Shown: positions 29,718-37,860 of the stretch, piece after piece
How the letters are laid out: every line of letters begins with the position of its first letter
Numbering within the stretch: position 1 is the stretch's first letter
Origin: Methylophilaceae bacterium
Lineage (GTDB): Bacteria; Pseudomonadota; Gammaproteobacteria; Burkholderiales; Methylophilaceae
Direction: 5' to 3'
Length of the DNA stretch: 37,860 nucleotides
Assembly (NCBI GenBank): GCA_009926205.1
Contig: RFPI01000011.1
Location: 1-37,860 of the forward strand
Translations under genes and position numbers: made by a program
The notes under the pieces: model-generated
Told to the model about the DNA's origin: nothing
Seen by the model: the letters and a program-made list of their open reading frames with translations, nothing else
Database searches by the model: none

Positions 29718-29746
29718 ATGATATAATTTGCGGCATTTTGTGTCAA
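29718..29746 (-). promoter_or_regulatory. Promoter of the yceD-rpmF operon
   Basis: On the minus strand a perfect TTGACA (29741-29746) and TATCAT (29718-29723) are 17 bases apart. Transcription would start around 29711, within about 5 bases of the yceD ATG. The same AT-rich core contains TATAAT on the plus strand (29722-29727) that could serve pycA, though it lacks a good -35. Confidence 0.7.
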
Positions 29747-29782
29747 AAAAAGCATATAAATTTTGATCCTTTAGGTTGAACA

Positions 29783-31201
29783 GTGATAAAGAAAATTCTT
29801 GTAGCAAATCGCGGTGAAATTGCGGTCCGTATCGTCAGAGCATGCTCTGAGATGGGTATTAAATCTGTGGCTATCTACTCGGATGCCGACCGACATGCTC
29901 TGCACGTAAAAAAAGCCGACGAGGCATACAATATTGGTTCAGACCCTGTGATAGGGTATTTGAATGCTCATAATATTGTGAATATTGCTGTTGCAGCTGG
30001 CTGCGATGCGCTTCATCCCGGATATGGCTTTCTCTCTGAAAATCCAGAGCTGGCAGAAATTTGTGCCCGTCGTGGTATCAAGTTTATCGGGCCTAACGCG
30101 GATGTCATTCGCCAAATGGGTGACAAAATTGAAGCTCGCAAGGCGATGATTGCAGCAGGTATCCCCTGCACGCCTGGCAGTGATGGCAACTTGGATAGTT
30201 TAGAAGACGCAGTGAAGCTAGCCAAAAAAATTGGTTACCCTGTGATGCTTAAAGCAACCAATGGTGGTGGTGGCCGAGGTATTCGTCGCTGTAACGACGA
30301 AAAAGAATTGCTAAGCAATTATGACAGAGTCATTTCAGAGGCAAGCAAGGCATTCGGCAAGCCAGAAGTATTTCTGGAAAAGTGTGTGGTCAATCCACGC
30401 CATATCGAAGTGCAAGTCTTAGGTGATTCCCATGGCAATGTCATTCATTTGTTTGAACGAGACTGCTCAATCCAACGCCGCAATCAAAAATTGATTGAAA
30501 TCGCTCCGTCGCCTCAGTTAAGTGAGGCGCAAAGAGAATATATCGGTAATTTAGCCGTGAAGGCGGCGAAGGCCGTTGGTTATGAAAATGCGGGTACGGT
30601 TGAGTTTCTTCTGGATTCCGATAACACCTTCTATTTTATGGAAATGAATACCCGTTTGCAGGTTGAGCATACGGTAACAGAGACCATTACTGGTATTGAT
30701 ATTGTTCAAGAGCAGATTCGTATTGCTGATGGTCAGCCCTTACAGTACAAGCAAGAAGAAGTTGGCTACCGCGGTTTTGCGATGGAGTTCCGCATTAATG
30801 CAGAAGACCCCAAAAACGATTTCTTGCCTAGCTTTGGCAAAATCACTCGATATTACGCACCTGGCGGACCGGGTGTGAGAATGGATGCAGCTATTTACAG
30901 TGGCTATGTCATCCCGCCCTATTATGATTCTATGTGCGCCAAACTGACTGTTTGGGCATTAGATTGGCAAAGTGTTACAGAACGCGGAAGACGCGCGTTA
31001 AGTGATATGTTGGTATACGGTGTGAAAACCACTATTCCTTATTATCAGGAAATTTTAAAGCATCCTGATTTTCAAGCGGGTGAATTCAATACCAGCTTTG
31101 TGGAATCGCACCCTGAGCTTATTAATTATGCAACCGGATTTCCTCCAGAGCTTATTGCGGCAGCTATCTCCGCTGCACTAGCTGCTCATGAAGGTATTTA
31201 A
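29783..31201 (+). CDS. pycA: Pyruvate carboxylase subunit A (biotin carboxylase)
   Basis: This 472-residue ATP-grasp enzyme carboxylates biotin using ATP and bicarbonate. It has KKILVANRGEIAVRIVRAC at the N-terminus, the ATP-binding KATNGGGGRGIRR, the active-site FERDCSIQRRNQKLIE, and MEMNTRLQVEHTVTE. It could equally be an acetyl-CoA carboxylase AccC by sequence alone. The adjacent pycB, 21 bases downstream, makes the two-subunit pyruvate carboxylase the better call. It starts with GTG at 29783, with AGG about 8 bases before. It diverges from yceD, with 74 bases between starts. Confidence 0.88.
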   Translation: MIKKILVANRGEIAVRIVRACSEMGIKSVAIYSDADRHALHVKKADEAYNIGSDPVIGYLNAHNIVNIAVAAGCDALHPGYGFLSENPELAEICARRGIKFIGPNADVIRQMGDKIEARKAMIAAGIPCTPGSDGNLDSLEDAVKLAKKIGYPVMLKATNGGGGRGIRRCNDEKELLSNYDRVISEASKAFGKPEVFLEKCVVNPRHIEVQVLGDSHGNVIHLFERDCSIQRRNQKLIEIAPSPQLSEAQREYIGNLAVKAAKAVGYENAGTVEFLLDSDNTFYFMEMNTRLQVEHTVTETITGIDIVQEQIRIADGQPLQYKQEEVGYRGFAMEFRINAEDPKNDFLPSFGKITRYYAPGGPGVRMDAAIYSGYVIPPYYDSMCAKLTVWALDWQSVTERGRRALSDMLVYGVKTTIPYYQEILKHPDFQAGEFNTSFVESHPELINYATGFPPELIAAAISAALAAHEGI

Positions 31202-31222
31202 TTTTTGAATTATTGGTAGATT

Positions 31223-33064
31223 ATGGCAAAAGTAAAAATTACAGAGTTGGTTCTTCGTGACGGGCATCAGTCGCTAATTGCGACAAGAATGCGCACCGAT
31301 GACATGTTACCTATTTGCAGTAAATTAGACTCGATAGGTTTTTGGTCTTTAGAAGCCTGGGGCGGAGCCACATTTGACGCCTGCGTGCGCTATCTCAAAG
31401 AAGATCCATGGGAAAGGCTGACCAAGTTAAGAAAAGCGATTCCTAACACGCCTTTACAAATGTTACTGAGAGGCCAAAATCTTCTTGGATATCGTCATTA
31501 TTCAGATGATGTAGTGCGTGCTTTTATTCAGAAATCCGCTGATAACGGTGTCGATGTCTTCCGCGTCTTTGATGCGATGAACGATACACGCAACATTCGT
31601 GTTTCTATTGAAGCGGTCAAAAAAGCCAAAAAACATGCTGAAGGTACGATTGCCTATACCACTAGCCCAGTGCACGATATTGCATATTTTGTTGCGATGG
31701 CGAAGCAATTAGAGGAAATGGGTTCAGATACAATTGCCATCAAGGATATGGCAGGTTTATTGACCCCGCAAATGACCACAGACATTGTTAAAGCCATCAG
31801 CAAAGCAGTGAGTGTGCCAGTCCATTTACATAGCCATGCAACCTCAGGTCTTGCCAGCATGTGTTTGTTGCGAGGGGTTGAAAATGGCGCCACTCTGATT
31901 GATACATGTAACTCCTCTTTCTCTGAGGGGGCTAGTCATCCTACGACTGAGAGTATCGTAGCCGCATTCAAAGGGACCGAATACGACACAGGTCTCGATC
32001 TTGGAGCTTTGCAAGAGGTGACTGCTTATTTCCGAGAAGTAAGAAAGAAATATTGGCAATTTGAGAGTGAGTTTACCGGTGTCGATACCCGTGTATTGGT
32101 TAACCAAGTGCCGGGTGGGATGATTTCTAATTTGTCTAATCAATTAAAAGAACAAGGCGCGCTCAACCGCATGGATGATGTCTTGGCCGAAATTCCAAAA
32201 GTACGAGAGGACTTGGGCTTTCCTCCTCTAGTAACGCCAACATCTCAAATTGTAGGTACCCAAGCAGTATTAAATGTGATGACCGGTGAGCGCTACAAGT
32301 CCATCACTAACGAAGTAAAGAGCTATTTGTTAGGGCATTACGGCAAAGCCCCAGGCAAGGTGAATGAGGCTGTAAGGAAATTAGCTGTTGGAGACAATGA
32401 CGTGATTGAATGTCGTCCTGCTGATTTGCTGGATGATGAAATGGATAAACTTAGAGCTGAATGCGAATCTTTAGTTAAAACTGAAGAGGATGTATTAACT
32501 TATGCCATGTTCCCCGACTTAGCGACAACCTTCTTGAAAGAGCGTAATGCCAATAGTCTCAAGCCCGAGCAATTGCTCAGCAAAGAGGCTGCCTCTGTCA
32601 ATGAGGCACGCTATGCACCAAACGAATTTAACATCACACTACATGGTGAAACCTTCCACGTTAAATTAACTGGGAGTGGTCATGCTGGTGAAGAAAAGCG
32701 CCCGTATTATGTCTCCGTTGACGGCATCGCTGAAGAGGTCATTGTTGAGACTTTGAGTGAGATTGAAGTTAATGGCAAATCTTCCGGTACCAAGAAGAAG
32801 AACAATGTCTCAATGGCGAGCAGTGGGCGCCCTCGCCCCACACACCAAGGTTGTGTGACGACTGCCATGCCGGGTACGATTGTTGAAGTGAAAGTTAAAG
32901 CGGGTGACAAGGTTCAAGCAGGTTTCCCTGTTTTAGTGATTGAGGCTATGAAGATGGAAAATGAAATTCAAGCACCTAAGTCTGGTGTTGTAGTTGCCGT
33001 ACATGTAAAGAAAGGCGACAGTGTCACACCTGATGAGTCTCTTCTTGAGATTCAGCCAGACTAG
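31223..33064 (+). CDS. pycB: Pyruvate carboxylase subunit B (carboxyltransferase plus biotin domain)
   Basis: This 613-residue protein transfers the carboxyl group between biotin and pyruvate/oxaloacetate. The carboxyltransferase barrel has ELVLRDGHQSL (metal Asp13), IAIKDMAGLLTP (Lys174, the carbamylated lysine) and HLHSHATSG (His203, His205). A linker leads to a C-terminal biotinyl domain with EAMKMEN, Lys577, 36 residues before the end. The same architecture occurs in the alpha subunit of Na+-pumping oxaloacetate decarboxylase, but no membrane beta or gamma subunit is present here. With pycA alongside, anaplerotic oxaloacetate formation is the likelier role. A strong terminator follows the stop. 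Confidence 0.88.
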   Translation: MAKVKITELVLRDGHQSLIATRMRTDDMLPICSKLDSIGFWSLEAWGGATFDACVRYLKEDPWERLTKLRKAIPNTPLQMLLRGQNLLGYRHYSDDVVRAFIQKSADNGVDVFRVFDAMNDTRNIRVSIEAVKKAKKHAEGTIAYTTSPVHDIAYFVAMAKQLEEMGSDTIAIKDMAGLLTPQMTTDIVKAISKAVSVPVHLHSHATSGLASMCLLRGVENGATLIDTCNSSFSEGASHPTTESIVAAFKGTEYDTGLDLGALQEVTAYFREVRKKYWQFESEFTGVDTRVLVNQVPGGMISNLSNQLKEQGALNRMDDVLAEIPKVREDLGFPPLVTPTSQIVGTQAVLNVMTGERYKSITNEVKSYLLGHYGKAPGKVNEAVRKLAVGDNDVIECRPADLLDDEMDKLRAECESLVKTEEDVLTYAMFPDLATTFLKERNANSLKPEQLLSKEAASVNEARYAPNEFNITLHGETFHVKLTGSGHAGEEKRPYYVSVDGIAEEVIVETLSEIEVNGKSSGTKKKNNVSMASSGRPRPTHQGCVTTAMPGTIVEVKVKAGDKVQAGFPVLVIEAMKMENEIQAPKSGVVVAVHVKKGDSVTPDESLLEIQPD

Positions 33065-33070
33065 ATTAAG

Positions 33071-33095
33071 AAACCGACTAACTGTCGGTTTTTTT
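33071..33095 (+). terminator. Intrinsic terminator after pycB
   Basis: AAACCGAC (33071-33078), loop TAACT, GTCGGTTT (33084-33091) make an 8-bp stem followed by a T-run reaching 33095. It is 6 bases after the pycB stop. The maf start codon begins 4 bases after the T-run. Confidence 0.9.
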
Positions 33096-33099
33096 CACT

Positions 33100-33678
33100 A
33101 TGATCCATTTAGTCCTCGCCTCTTCATCCATTTATAGAAAAAAACAGCTGCAACAATTGCAGCTGAATTTTTCTGTGATTGCCCCGTTTATAGATGAAAC
33201 CCCTCTAGCTAATGAAACCCCTAAACAAACTGCATTGAGGCTCTCTATAGAAAAAGCACGTTCAGTGGGATTGCAACACAGCAACACATTGGTAATAGGT
33301 TGTGATCAAGTGGCAAGTTTTGAGGGAAAGCCCCTTGGCAAGCCATTAAGCCATGAAAATGCTGTAAAGCAACTTCGTATCATGCAAGGTAAGGAAATTA
33401 TTTTTCATAGCGGAATTTGCCTATTCAATGCGGTGACAGGCAATATCCAAAGTAGTGTTGTAGATATTCAAGTTAAATTTAGATCTCTTTCCGACCAACA
33501 AATCGAGAATTATCTTGTGCGAGAACAGCCATACGATTGCGCTGGCAGTGCTAAATCCGAGGGTCTTGGGGTAGCTTTATTGGATTACATTCGCGGTGAT
33601 GATCCGAATGCCTTGATAGGATTACCACTGATTCAATTGGTCACTATGCTTGAAAAAGAAGGCATAAAAATTGTCTAA
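33100..33678 (+). CDS. Maf family nucleotide pyrophosphatase (YceF-like)
   Basis: The 192-residue protein has the Maf signature LASSSIYRKKQL (7-18; Ser8, Arg13), Asp69 in VIGCDQV, KPLGKP and CAGSAKSEGLGVALL. Maf proteins hydrolyse modified or canonical NTPs to monophosphates. The YceF type prefers 7-methyl-GTP, and the nearby yceD-rpmF genes favour that type. No ribosome site is visible before the ATG, which lies just behind the pycB terminator, so its promoter must lie within pycB or expression depends on read-through. Its end overlaps the next gene by 8 bases. Confidence 0.9.
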   Translation: MIHLVLASSSIYRKKQLQQLQLNFSVIAPFIDETPLANETPKQTALRLSIEKARSVGLQHSNTLVIGCDQVASFEGKPLGKPLSHENAVKQLRIMQGKEIIFHSGICLFNAVTGNIQSSVVDIQVKFRSLSDQQIENYLVREQPYDCAGSAKSEGLGVALLDYIRGDDPNALIGLPLIQLVTMLEKEGIKIV

Positions 33679-34396
33679 TCAGGCAGTAAAGCTGGGCAAG
33701 TTATATCTTGTCCCTACCTCATTAGGCCAACAAAACTATGAATGGGTTCTTCCTATTCAAGTGACCCAGAAAATCCATCAATTAAATCATTTTGTGGTCG
33801 AGAATGAAAAAACTGCTCGCCAATTTCTTGCCAATATTCAACATCCGACACCTATACGGCAAATAAACTTTACTGTGCTCGATGAGCATACCCTCCCAAG
33901 CGCATTAGAAGATATGCTGACACCTTTGTTTTCGGGATTTGATGTTGGTGTGCTTTCTGAGGCTGGTTGTCCAGCAATTGCCGATCCTGGAGCAGATTTA
34001 GTGCAATTGGCTCAAACAAAATCCATCACATGCGTCCCTTTAGTCGGGCCATCATCTATCATCTTGAGTCTCATGGCCTCTGGGTTAAATGGTCAGCAAT
34101 TTGCTTTCCATGGCTATCTCCCCGCCGAAAAATCACAACGTATAGAGAAAATTACTGCGCTAGAAAATGAATCAAAACAGAAAAAACAAACACAAATATT
34201 TATAGAAACGCCCTATCGTAATCAGCATCTATTTCAAGATTTGATCTCAAATTGTCGAGATGAGACGAGGTTATGCGTAGCAAAAAATATCAGTCTTAGT
34301 GATGAATGGATAGTAACGAAGACAGTAAAAAACTGGCGCCAAAGTGAAATGCCAGAGTTACATAAACAACCTGCTATTTTTCTTTTGCTTGCTTAG
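33671..34396 (+). CDS. RsmI-like SAM-dependent methyltransferase (tetrapyrrole methylase fold)
   Basis: This 241-residue protein has the tetrapyrrole-methylase fold shared by RsmI, the 16S rRNA C1402 ribose methylase. It shows GKLYLVPTSLG at the N-terminus, DVGVLSEAGCPAIADPGADL, the SAM-binding VGPSSIILSLMASGLNGQQF, FHGYLP, and IFIETPYRN. It differs from true RsmI in lacking the usual glycine-rich start and C-terminal extension, so it is a paralogue of unknown target. The start is TTG at 33671, overlapping the maf stop; GAAGG inside the maf 3' end lies 9 bases before it, and no ATG occurs before the conserved region. It ends 3 bases from the convergent rnhB stop. Confidence 0.87.
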   Translation: MSNQAVKLGKLYLVPTSLGQQNYEWVLPIQVTQKIHQLNHFVVENEKTARQFLANIQHPTPIRQINFTVLDEHTLPSALEDMLTPLFSGFDVGVLSEAGCPAIADPGADLVQLAQTKSITCVPLVGPSSIILSLMASGLNGQQFAFHGYLPAEKSQRIEKITALENESKQKKQTQIFIETPYRNQHLFQDLISNCRDETRLCVAKNISLSDEWIVTKTVKNWRQSEMPELHKQPAIFLLLA

Positions 34397-34399
34397 GCG

Positions 34400-34984
34400 T
34401 TAAGTTATCGATTTTGCTTGTAAGAGTTTTTTAACAGGCCCAAATGTTTTTCTATGAATTGGCAACACACCATGTTGTTGAATTTTTTCGATATGAAGCT
34501 TTGTTGGGTAGCCTTTATGTAGGGCAAATCCATAATCTGGGAATATGCTGTCAAGGCGATACAATTCCTCATCGCGAGCGACTTTCGCAAGTATCGATGC
34601 TGCAGATATACACGCATGCTTGCTATCTCCCTTGATGACCGCCTCACCCTGAATAGCAATATCTGGAAGATATAGGCCGTCAACAAGGATTTTTTCTGGG
34701 GCAGGCTGGAGTTGTTCAATTGCTCTCTTCATCGCCAGTAAAGACGCTTGAAGTATATTGATATTATCAATTTCTTCAGCGCTGGCACTGGCGATAGCCC
34801 AAGCTAAAGCGCTTTGCTTAATGTTTACGCTGAGTTGCTCACGTTTTTTTTCAGAGATTGTTTTAGAGTCAGCAAGCCCTTCTATGGGACGCTGCGGATC
34901 CAGGATAACCGCAGCCGCATAGACAGCTCCTGCAAGCGGCCCTCTTCCTGCCTCATCAACTCCTGCGATTAATATCGTACTCAT
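34400..34984 (-). CDS. rnhB: Ribonuclease HII
   Basis: RNase HII removes ribonucleotides from DNA-RNA hybrids. The 194-residue protein has the DEDD acidic set: Asp10 and Glu11 in [13 protein letters not shown], Asp102 in ILVDGLYLP, and Asp120 in [14 protein letters not shown]. The motif [14 protein letters not shown] and the C-terminal [15 protein letters not shown], in which the HKGYPT region is conserved, complete it. Its ATG overlaps the lpxB stop (ATGA). It ends tail to tail with the methyltransferase gene, with no visible terminator. Confidence 0.96.
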   Translation of the reverse strand: MSTILIAGVDEAGRGPLAGAVYAAAVILDPQRPIEGLADSKTISEKKREQLSVNIKQSALAWAIASASAEEIDNINILQASLLAMKRAIEQLQPAPEKILVDGLYLPDIAIQGEAVIKGDSKHACISAASILAKVARDEELYRLDSIFPDYGFALHKGYPTKLHIEKIQQHGVLPIHRKTFGPVKKLLQAKSIT

Positions 34985-36132
34985 TTTAAATATTGATCAA
35001 TAATTGCGGCGATTTTTGCTTCGGTATTTTGCCTCAACATTTTATGAATATCAGTGAATTTCTCTACAATATATTTACGACGTTTGTTGTTATGAAGCAA
35101 ATCAATCAGAGCGTTAGCAATTAAATCAGGCTTTGCCTCAGATTGAAGAAGTTCTGGAACGACTGATTCATTGGCGAGAATATTGGGGAGCCCCACAAAA
35201 GAGAGATATCTTAACCGACTAAGAATTTGCCAACTTAGCCATGAGACTTTATAAGTAATTACCATGGGTTTTTTTAATAAGGCCGCCTCTAGAGTAGCGG
35301 TTCCCGAGGCCACAAGAACGACATTCGATGCTTCCATAGCGAGTTTTGAGTGACCAAACATGACTCGCATCGTGGGAAGATGACGGTGAGTATCAAAAAA
35401 TCCATACATTTTTTGTTCAAATAGCGCTTTGGTTTGTCTGTTAATCAATGGAACCAAAAAGATTGTTTCCGGTGATTCTTCAGCAATGATTGCTGCAGTT
35501 TGTAACATGATGTCAGCCAACATATTGACTTCGCTATTTCGACTTCCCGGCAGAATGGCAATAACGCTGCTGGTCTCATCCAGTCCCAGTTTTTCTCTAG
35601 CAATATTGGTGTGAGGCATAAGGGAGTACTGATCTGCCAAAGGATGCCCGACATAGTCCACGTCTATATTCTTGTTCTGATAAAGCGCACTTTCAAAAGG
35701 AAAAAGTGTGAGCATTCGGCTAACGCATTTCTTTATTTTAGATATTCTTCCTTTACGCCATGCCCAAATAGAGGGGCTGACATAATGCACGGTAGGAATA
35801 CCCGCTTTTTTGATCATGCGTTCCAAGCCAAGATTAAAGTCTGGAGCATCTACCCCGATAAATACATTAGGTTGCTCATGAATAATTTGCTTAGCAAGTT
35901 TTCTTCTTGCTCTTAGCAATGATGGCACTTGCTTGATTACATCCCATCCAAATCCATGCAAGGATAACCTATCAAACGGAAATAACGATCTCAATCCTGC
36001 CGACAACATTAAAGGCCCACCTACACCGATAAACTGAATGTCAGGATGCTTTTTCTTGAGCTGGGTCAGCAAATGACTGGCGATTAAATCACCTGAAGCC
36101 TCACCAGCAACAATAGCAACTTTTTTGGACAT
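34981..36132 (-). CDS. lpxB: Lipid-A-disaccharide synthase
   Basis: LpxB is a GT-B glycosyltransferase that joins UDP-diacylglucosamine and lipid X into the lipid A disaccharide at the inner membrane. The 383-residue protein starts [20 protein letters not shown], then [41 protein letters not shown], and [12 protein letters not shown] near the nucleotide-sugar site. The length is as expected. ATG 36132 lies 4 bases after the lpxA stop, and its own stop overlaps the rnhB start. Confidence 0.97.
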   Translation of the reverse strand: MSKKVAIVAGEASGDLIASHLLTQLKKKHPDIQFIGVGGPLMLSAGLRSLFPFDRLSLHGFGWDVIKQVPSLLRARRKLAKQIIHEQPNVFIGVDAPDFNLGLERMIKKAGIPTVHYVSPSIWAWRKGRISKIKKCVSRMLTLFPFESALYQNKNIDVDYVGHPLADQYSLMPHTNIAREKLGLDETSSVIAILPGSRNSEVNMLADIMLQTAAIIAEESPETIFLVPLINRQTKALFEQKMYGFFDTHRHLPTMRVMFGHSKLAMEASNVVLVASGTATLEAALLKKPMVITYKVSWLSWQILSRLRYLSFVGLPNILANESVVPELLQSEAKPDLIANALIDLLHNNKRRKYIVEKFTDIHKMLRQNTEAKIAAIIDQYLK

Positions 36133-36136
36133 ACAA

Positions 36137-36913
36137 CTATCGGATAATGCCGCGCGTGGAATGATTGAGAAAATCCGCCATAATCGACACTTCTGGGCAA
36201 TCGCGTGACATGGAAATAAGTTCAGATTTAGCCTCTTCTAGGCTTAATCCATTACGATATAAAGCCTTATAGGCTCTTTTGATATTGAGGATCTGCTCTG
36301 GCGAGAAATTTCTTCTCTTTAAACCCTCAGCATTAATGCCATGTGGATTTGCATCATAACCAGAGGCGGTAATATAAGGTGGTATATCCTTAAAAATCAC
36401 TGATCCAACGGCAGTGATGACATGTGCACCAATCTTGCAGAATTGATGGATAAGGGTAAATCCCCCCAATATTGCATAGTCATGAACATCTACATGCCCA
36501 GCCAAGGAAGAATTATTTGCCATAATGACATTGTTACCAACATTGCAATCATGGGCGATATGTACATAAGCCATAATCCAATTATTATCCCCAATGTTGG
36601 TAATTCCCTTATCTTGCACTGTGCCTAAGTTAAATGTGCAAAACTCTCTAATAGTGTTGTTATCACCAATAATGAGCTGTGTTGGCTCTTGCTTATATTT
36701 CTTATCTTGTGGAATGGCACCGAGCGAATTGAACTGAAAAATCTGATTATTTTTCCCAATAGTGGTGTGCCCTTGAATAACGACATGCGCAGAAATTTGC
36801 GTGCCACTATCAATCTTTACATCTGGCCCGATTATGGAATAGGCGCCTATTTCAACATCGTTAGCAATTTCAGCTTTAGGGTCAACCAGTGCGGTTGGAT
36901 GAATCTTAGACAC
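36137..36913 (-). CDS. lpxA: UDP-N-acetylglucosamine acyltransferase
   Basis: LpxA adds the first hydroxyacyl chain to UDP-GlcNAc, the committed entry to lipid A. The 258-residue protein is a left-handed beta-helix of hexapeptide repeats (e.g. VEIGAYSIIGPDVKI) with the catalytic His121 in VHIAHDCNVGNN and a helical C-terminal part (GLKRRNFSPEQI). The start is GTG at 36913, sharing one base with the fabZ stop (TAGTG); AGGAA precedes it, and the conserved KIHPTALVDP follows directly. The acyl-chain length it selects cannot be read here. Confidence 0.97.
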   Translation of the reverse strand: MSKIHPTALVDPKAEIANDVEIGAYSIIGPDVKIDSGTQISAHVVIQGHTTIGKNNQIFQFNSLGAIPQDKKYKQEPTQLIIGDNNTIREFCTFNLGTVQDKGITNIGDNNWIMAYVHIAHDCNVGNNVIMANNSSLAGHVDVHDYAILGGFTLIHQFCKIGAHVITAVGSVIFKDIPPYITASGYDANPHGINAEGLKRRNFSPEQILNIKRAYKALYRNGLSLEEAKSELISMSRDCPEVSIMADFLNHSTRGIIR

Positions 36914-37374
36914 TACTCAATTTCCTTGAGAATACACATCATTTCCGCTTCTGCAACGACTTGATCGTCTACTAGAGCAATTCCTTTGTATTTCCAAATC
37001 CCTCTGAGAATACGGTCAATGCTTACTTTTAGAATCAATTGATCCCCAGGTGATACAGGCTTTTTAAAGCGTGCGCTATCGATACCAGCAAAATAGTAAA
37101 CTGCATCGTCAGTTGGTTTTGCGCCCATTGTTTTGAAAGACAGAATTGCAGCAGCCTGAGCCATTGCTTCAACAATTAAAACACCAGGCATAACTGGATG
37201 ATAAGGAAAGTGGCCAGGAAAGTATGGCTCATTCATACTGACATTTTTAATCGCGACGATCTCTTTACCCAACTCCATAGATTGAACACGATCAATGAGC
37301 ATAAAGGGGTAGCGATGAGGTAAATGCTCAAGTATTTGATGAATATCCATTGAATTTAAAGCATTCTCACTCAT
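36913..37374 (-). CDS. fabZ: 3-hydroxyacyl-ACP dehydratase FabZ
   Basis: FabZ dehydrates 3-hydroxyacyl-ACP and competes with LpxA/LpxD for the same substrate. From the ATG at 37374 it has 153 residues, with [13 protein letters not shown] (18-30), [13 protein letters not shown] (His55) and the catalytic Glu69 in IVEAMAQ. The start is chosen because AAAGAGT lies upstream and it begins one base after the lpxD stop. A longer frame to 37419 lies inside lpxD, and an internal ATG at 37350 is also possible. It is part of lpxD-fabZ-lpxA-lpxB-rnhB. Confidence 0.95.
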   Translation of the reverse strand: MSENALNSMDIHQILEHLPHRYPFMLIDRVQSMELGKEIVAIKNVSMNEPYFPGHFPYHPVMPGVLIVEAMAQAAAILSFKTMGAKPTDDAVYYFAGIDSARFKKPVSPGDQLILKVSIDRILRGIWKYKGIALVDDQVVAEAEMMCILKEIE

Positions 37375-37375
37375 A

Positions 37376-37860
37376 TTACTCTTTCTTTTCTGATTTAACT
37401 TTTGCTTGTGCCAAGGCAAGCTGTTTTTCCAAAATTTTTACTTTATCTGACAAATCAGAAAGTTTTCTGATATTTGCCGCTAATTTTAGCCATTCATTAT
37501 GCTGCATAAATGGCATCAGTGCGGTATACGTATCTTGTTGGTGTATCGAGCGAGTAATCATAGTCCCGGGAGAGATGGTCACCCCATCGGCAACCTCTAA
37601 GTGGCCCAAAATCATCGCGGCCCCACCAATTCGACAATGCTTGCCTATTTTAGCACTACCCGCAATTCCAACGCATCCAGCAATCACCGTGTGGTCTCCA
37701 ATGACACAGTTATGCCCTATTTGGATTTGATTGTCTAATTTTACGCCTGTCCCTATGATCGTATCATCCAGCGCACCTCGATCAATAGATGTATTTGCGC
37801 CAATATCAACATTATCAGCAATGATGACTCTTCCGATTTGTGGAATCTTCACCCATTGAT
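37376..37860 (-). CDS. lpxD: LpxD, UDP-3-O-acylglucosamine N-acyltransferase (N-terminal part outside window)
   Basis: Only the C-terminal 160 codons are in the window; the frame is open to the right edge and begins in mid-gene ([16 protein letters not shown]). It is a hexapeptide-repeat beta-helix, with [18 protein letters not shown], the [10 protein letters not shown] stretch containing the catalytic-type His, and [16 protein letters not shown], followed by a helical coiled tail ([16 protein letters not shown]). LpxD adds the second hydroxyacyl chain in lipid A synthesis. The stop is TAA at 37376-37378, one base before the fabZ ATG. The Lys-rich tail (KSEKKE) is longer than I expect but in keeping with a trimer helix. 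Confidence 0.95.
   Translation of the reverse strand, partial: QWVKIPQIGRVIIADNVDIGANTSIDRGALDDTIIGTGVKLDNQIQIGHNCVIGDHTVIAGCVGIAGSAKIGKHCRIGGAAMILGHLEVADGVTISPGTMITRSIHQQDTYTALMPFMQHNEWLKLAANIRKLSDLSDKVKILEKQLALAQAKVKSEKKE

Noticed and set aside
31223-33064. pycB as the alpha subunit of a Na+-pumping oxaloacetate decarboxylase
   Set aside because: No membrane beta or gamma subunit gene is next to it, and a biotin carboxylase gene is.
37350-37730. 126-codon plus-strand frame
   Set aside because: Antisense to lpxD/fabZ, both strongly conserved.

Overview
This window looks like ordinary chromosomal DNA of an AT-leaning (judged by eye) Gram-negative proteobacterium, most likely a betaproteobacterium. 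Nitrosomonadales/Methylophilaceae-like is my best guess, held with moderate confidence. The pointers are complete lipid A genes in the order lpxD-fabZ-lpxA-lpxB-rnhB, smc next to zipA and ligA, a single-domain (type I) QueF, a fused MnmC, a two-subunit pyruvate carboxylase, and the block yceD-rpmF-plsX-fabHDG-acpP-fabF-pabC-mltG-tmk-holB-tatD known from E. coli. There is no phage, transposon, CRISPR array or rRNA. No gene-free stretch exceeds 300 bases.

Layout, left to right. Bases 1-3824 (minus strand): a cut-off TPR/O-GlcNAc-transferase-like (SPINDLY) gene behind mnmC. Bases 3903-5696 (plus): a secreted quinoprotein-dehydrogenase-like beta-propeller with altered active-site positions. Bases 5812-6126 (minus): tRNA-Ala(GGC) and tRNA-Glu(TTC), each with a near-consensus sigma-70 promoter. 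Bases 6136-10851 (minus): queF, an LtaS-like membrane phosphotransferase, and a TIM-barrel/kinase fusion. This is the least ordinary cluster in the window. Bases 10947-18761 (plus): smc-zipA-ligA-TPR protein, ended by a hairpin. Bases 18900-19262 (minus): a small secreted protein with its own terminator.

Bases 19358-29708 (minus): the fatty-acid/envelope/replication block. It supplies acyl-ACP (plsX, fabHDGF, acpP), folate (pabC), a peptidoglycan lytic enzyme (mltG), dTMP kinase, the clamp-loader subunit HolB and TatD. The last genes overlap by 4 or 1 bases, indicating translational coupling. Two regulatory features stand out here: a terminator-like hairpin between rpmF and plsX, and a consensus promoter so close to the yceD start that the mRNA would be nearly leaderless.

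Bases 29783-33064 (plus): pycA-pycB, which make oxaloacetate, inserted between yceD and maf, genes that are direct divergent neighbours in E. coli. Bases 33100-34396 (plus): maf and a TTG-started RsmI-like methyltransferase. Bases 34400-37860 (minus): rnhB, lpxB, lpxA, fabZ and the cut-off lpxD, the first steps of lipid A synthesis.

Several genes use non-ATG starts that the sequence forces (smc, fabF and the RsmI-like gene TTG; pycA and lpxA GTG). All family calls come from reading motifs in the translated sequence. No database search was run.
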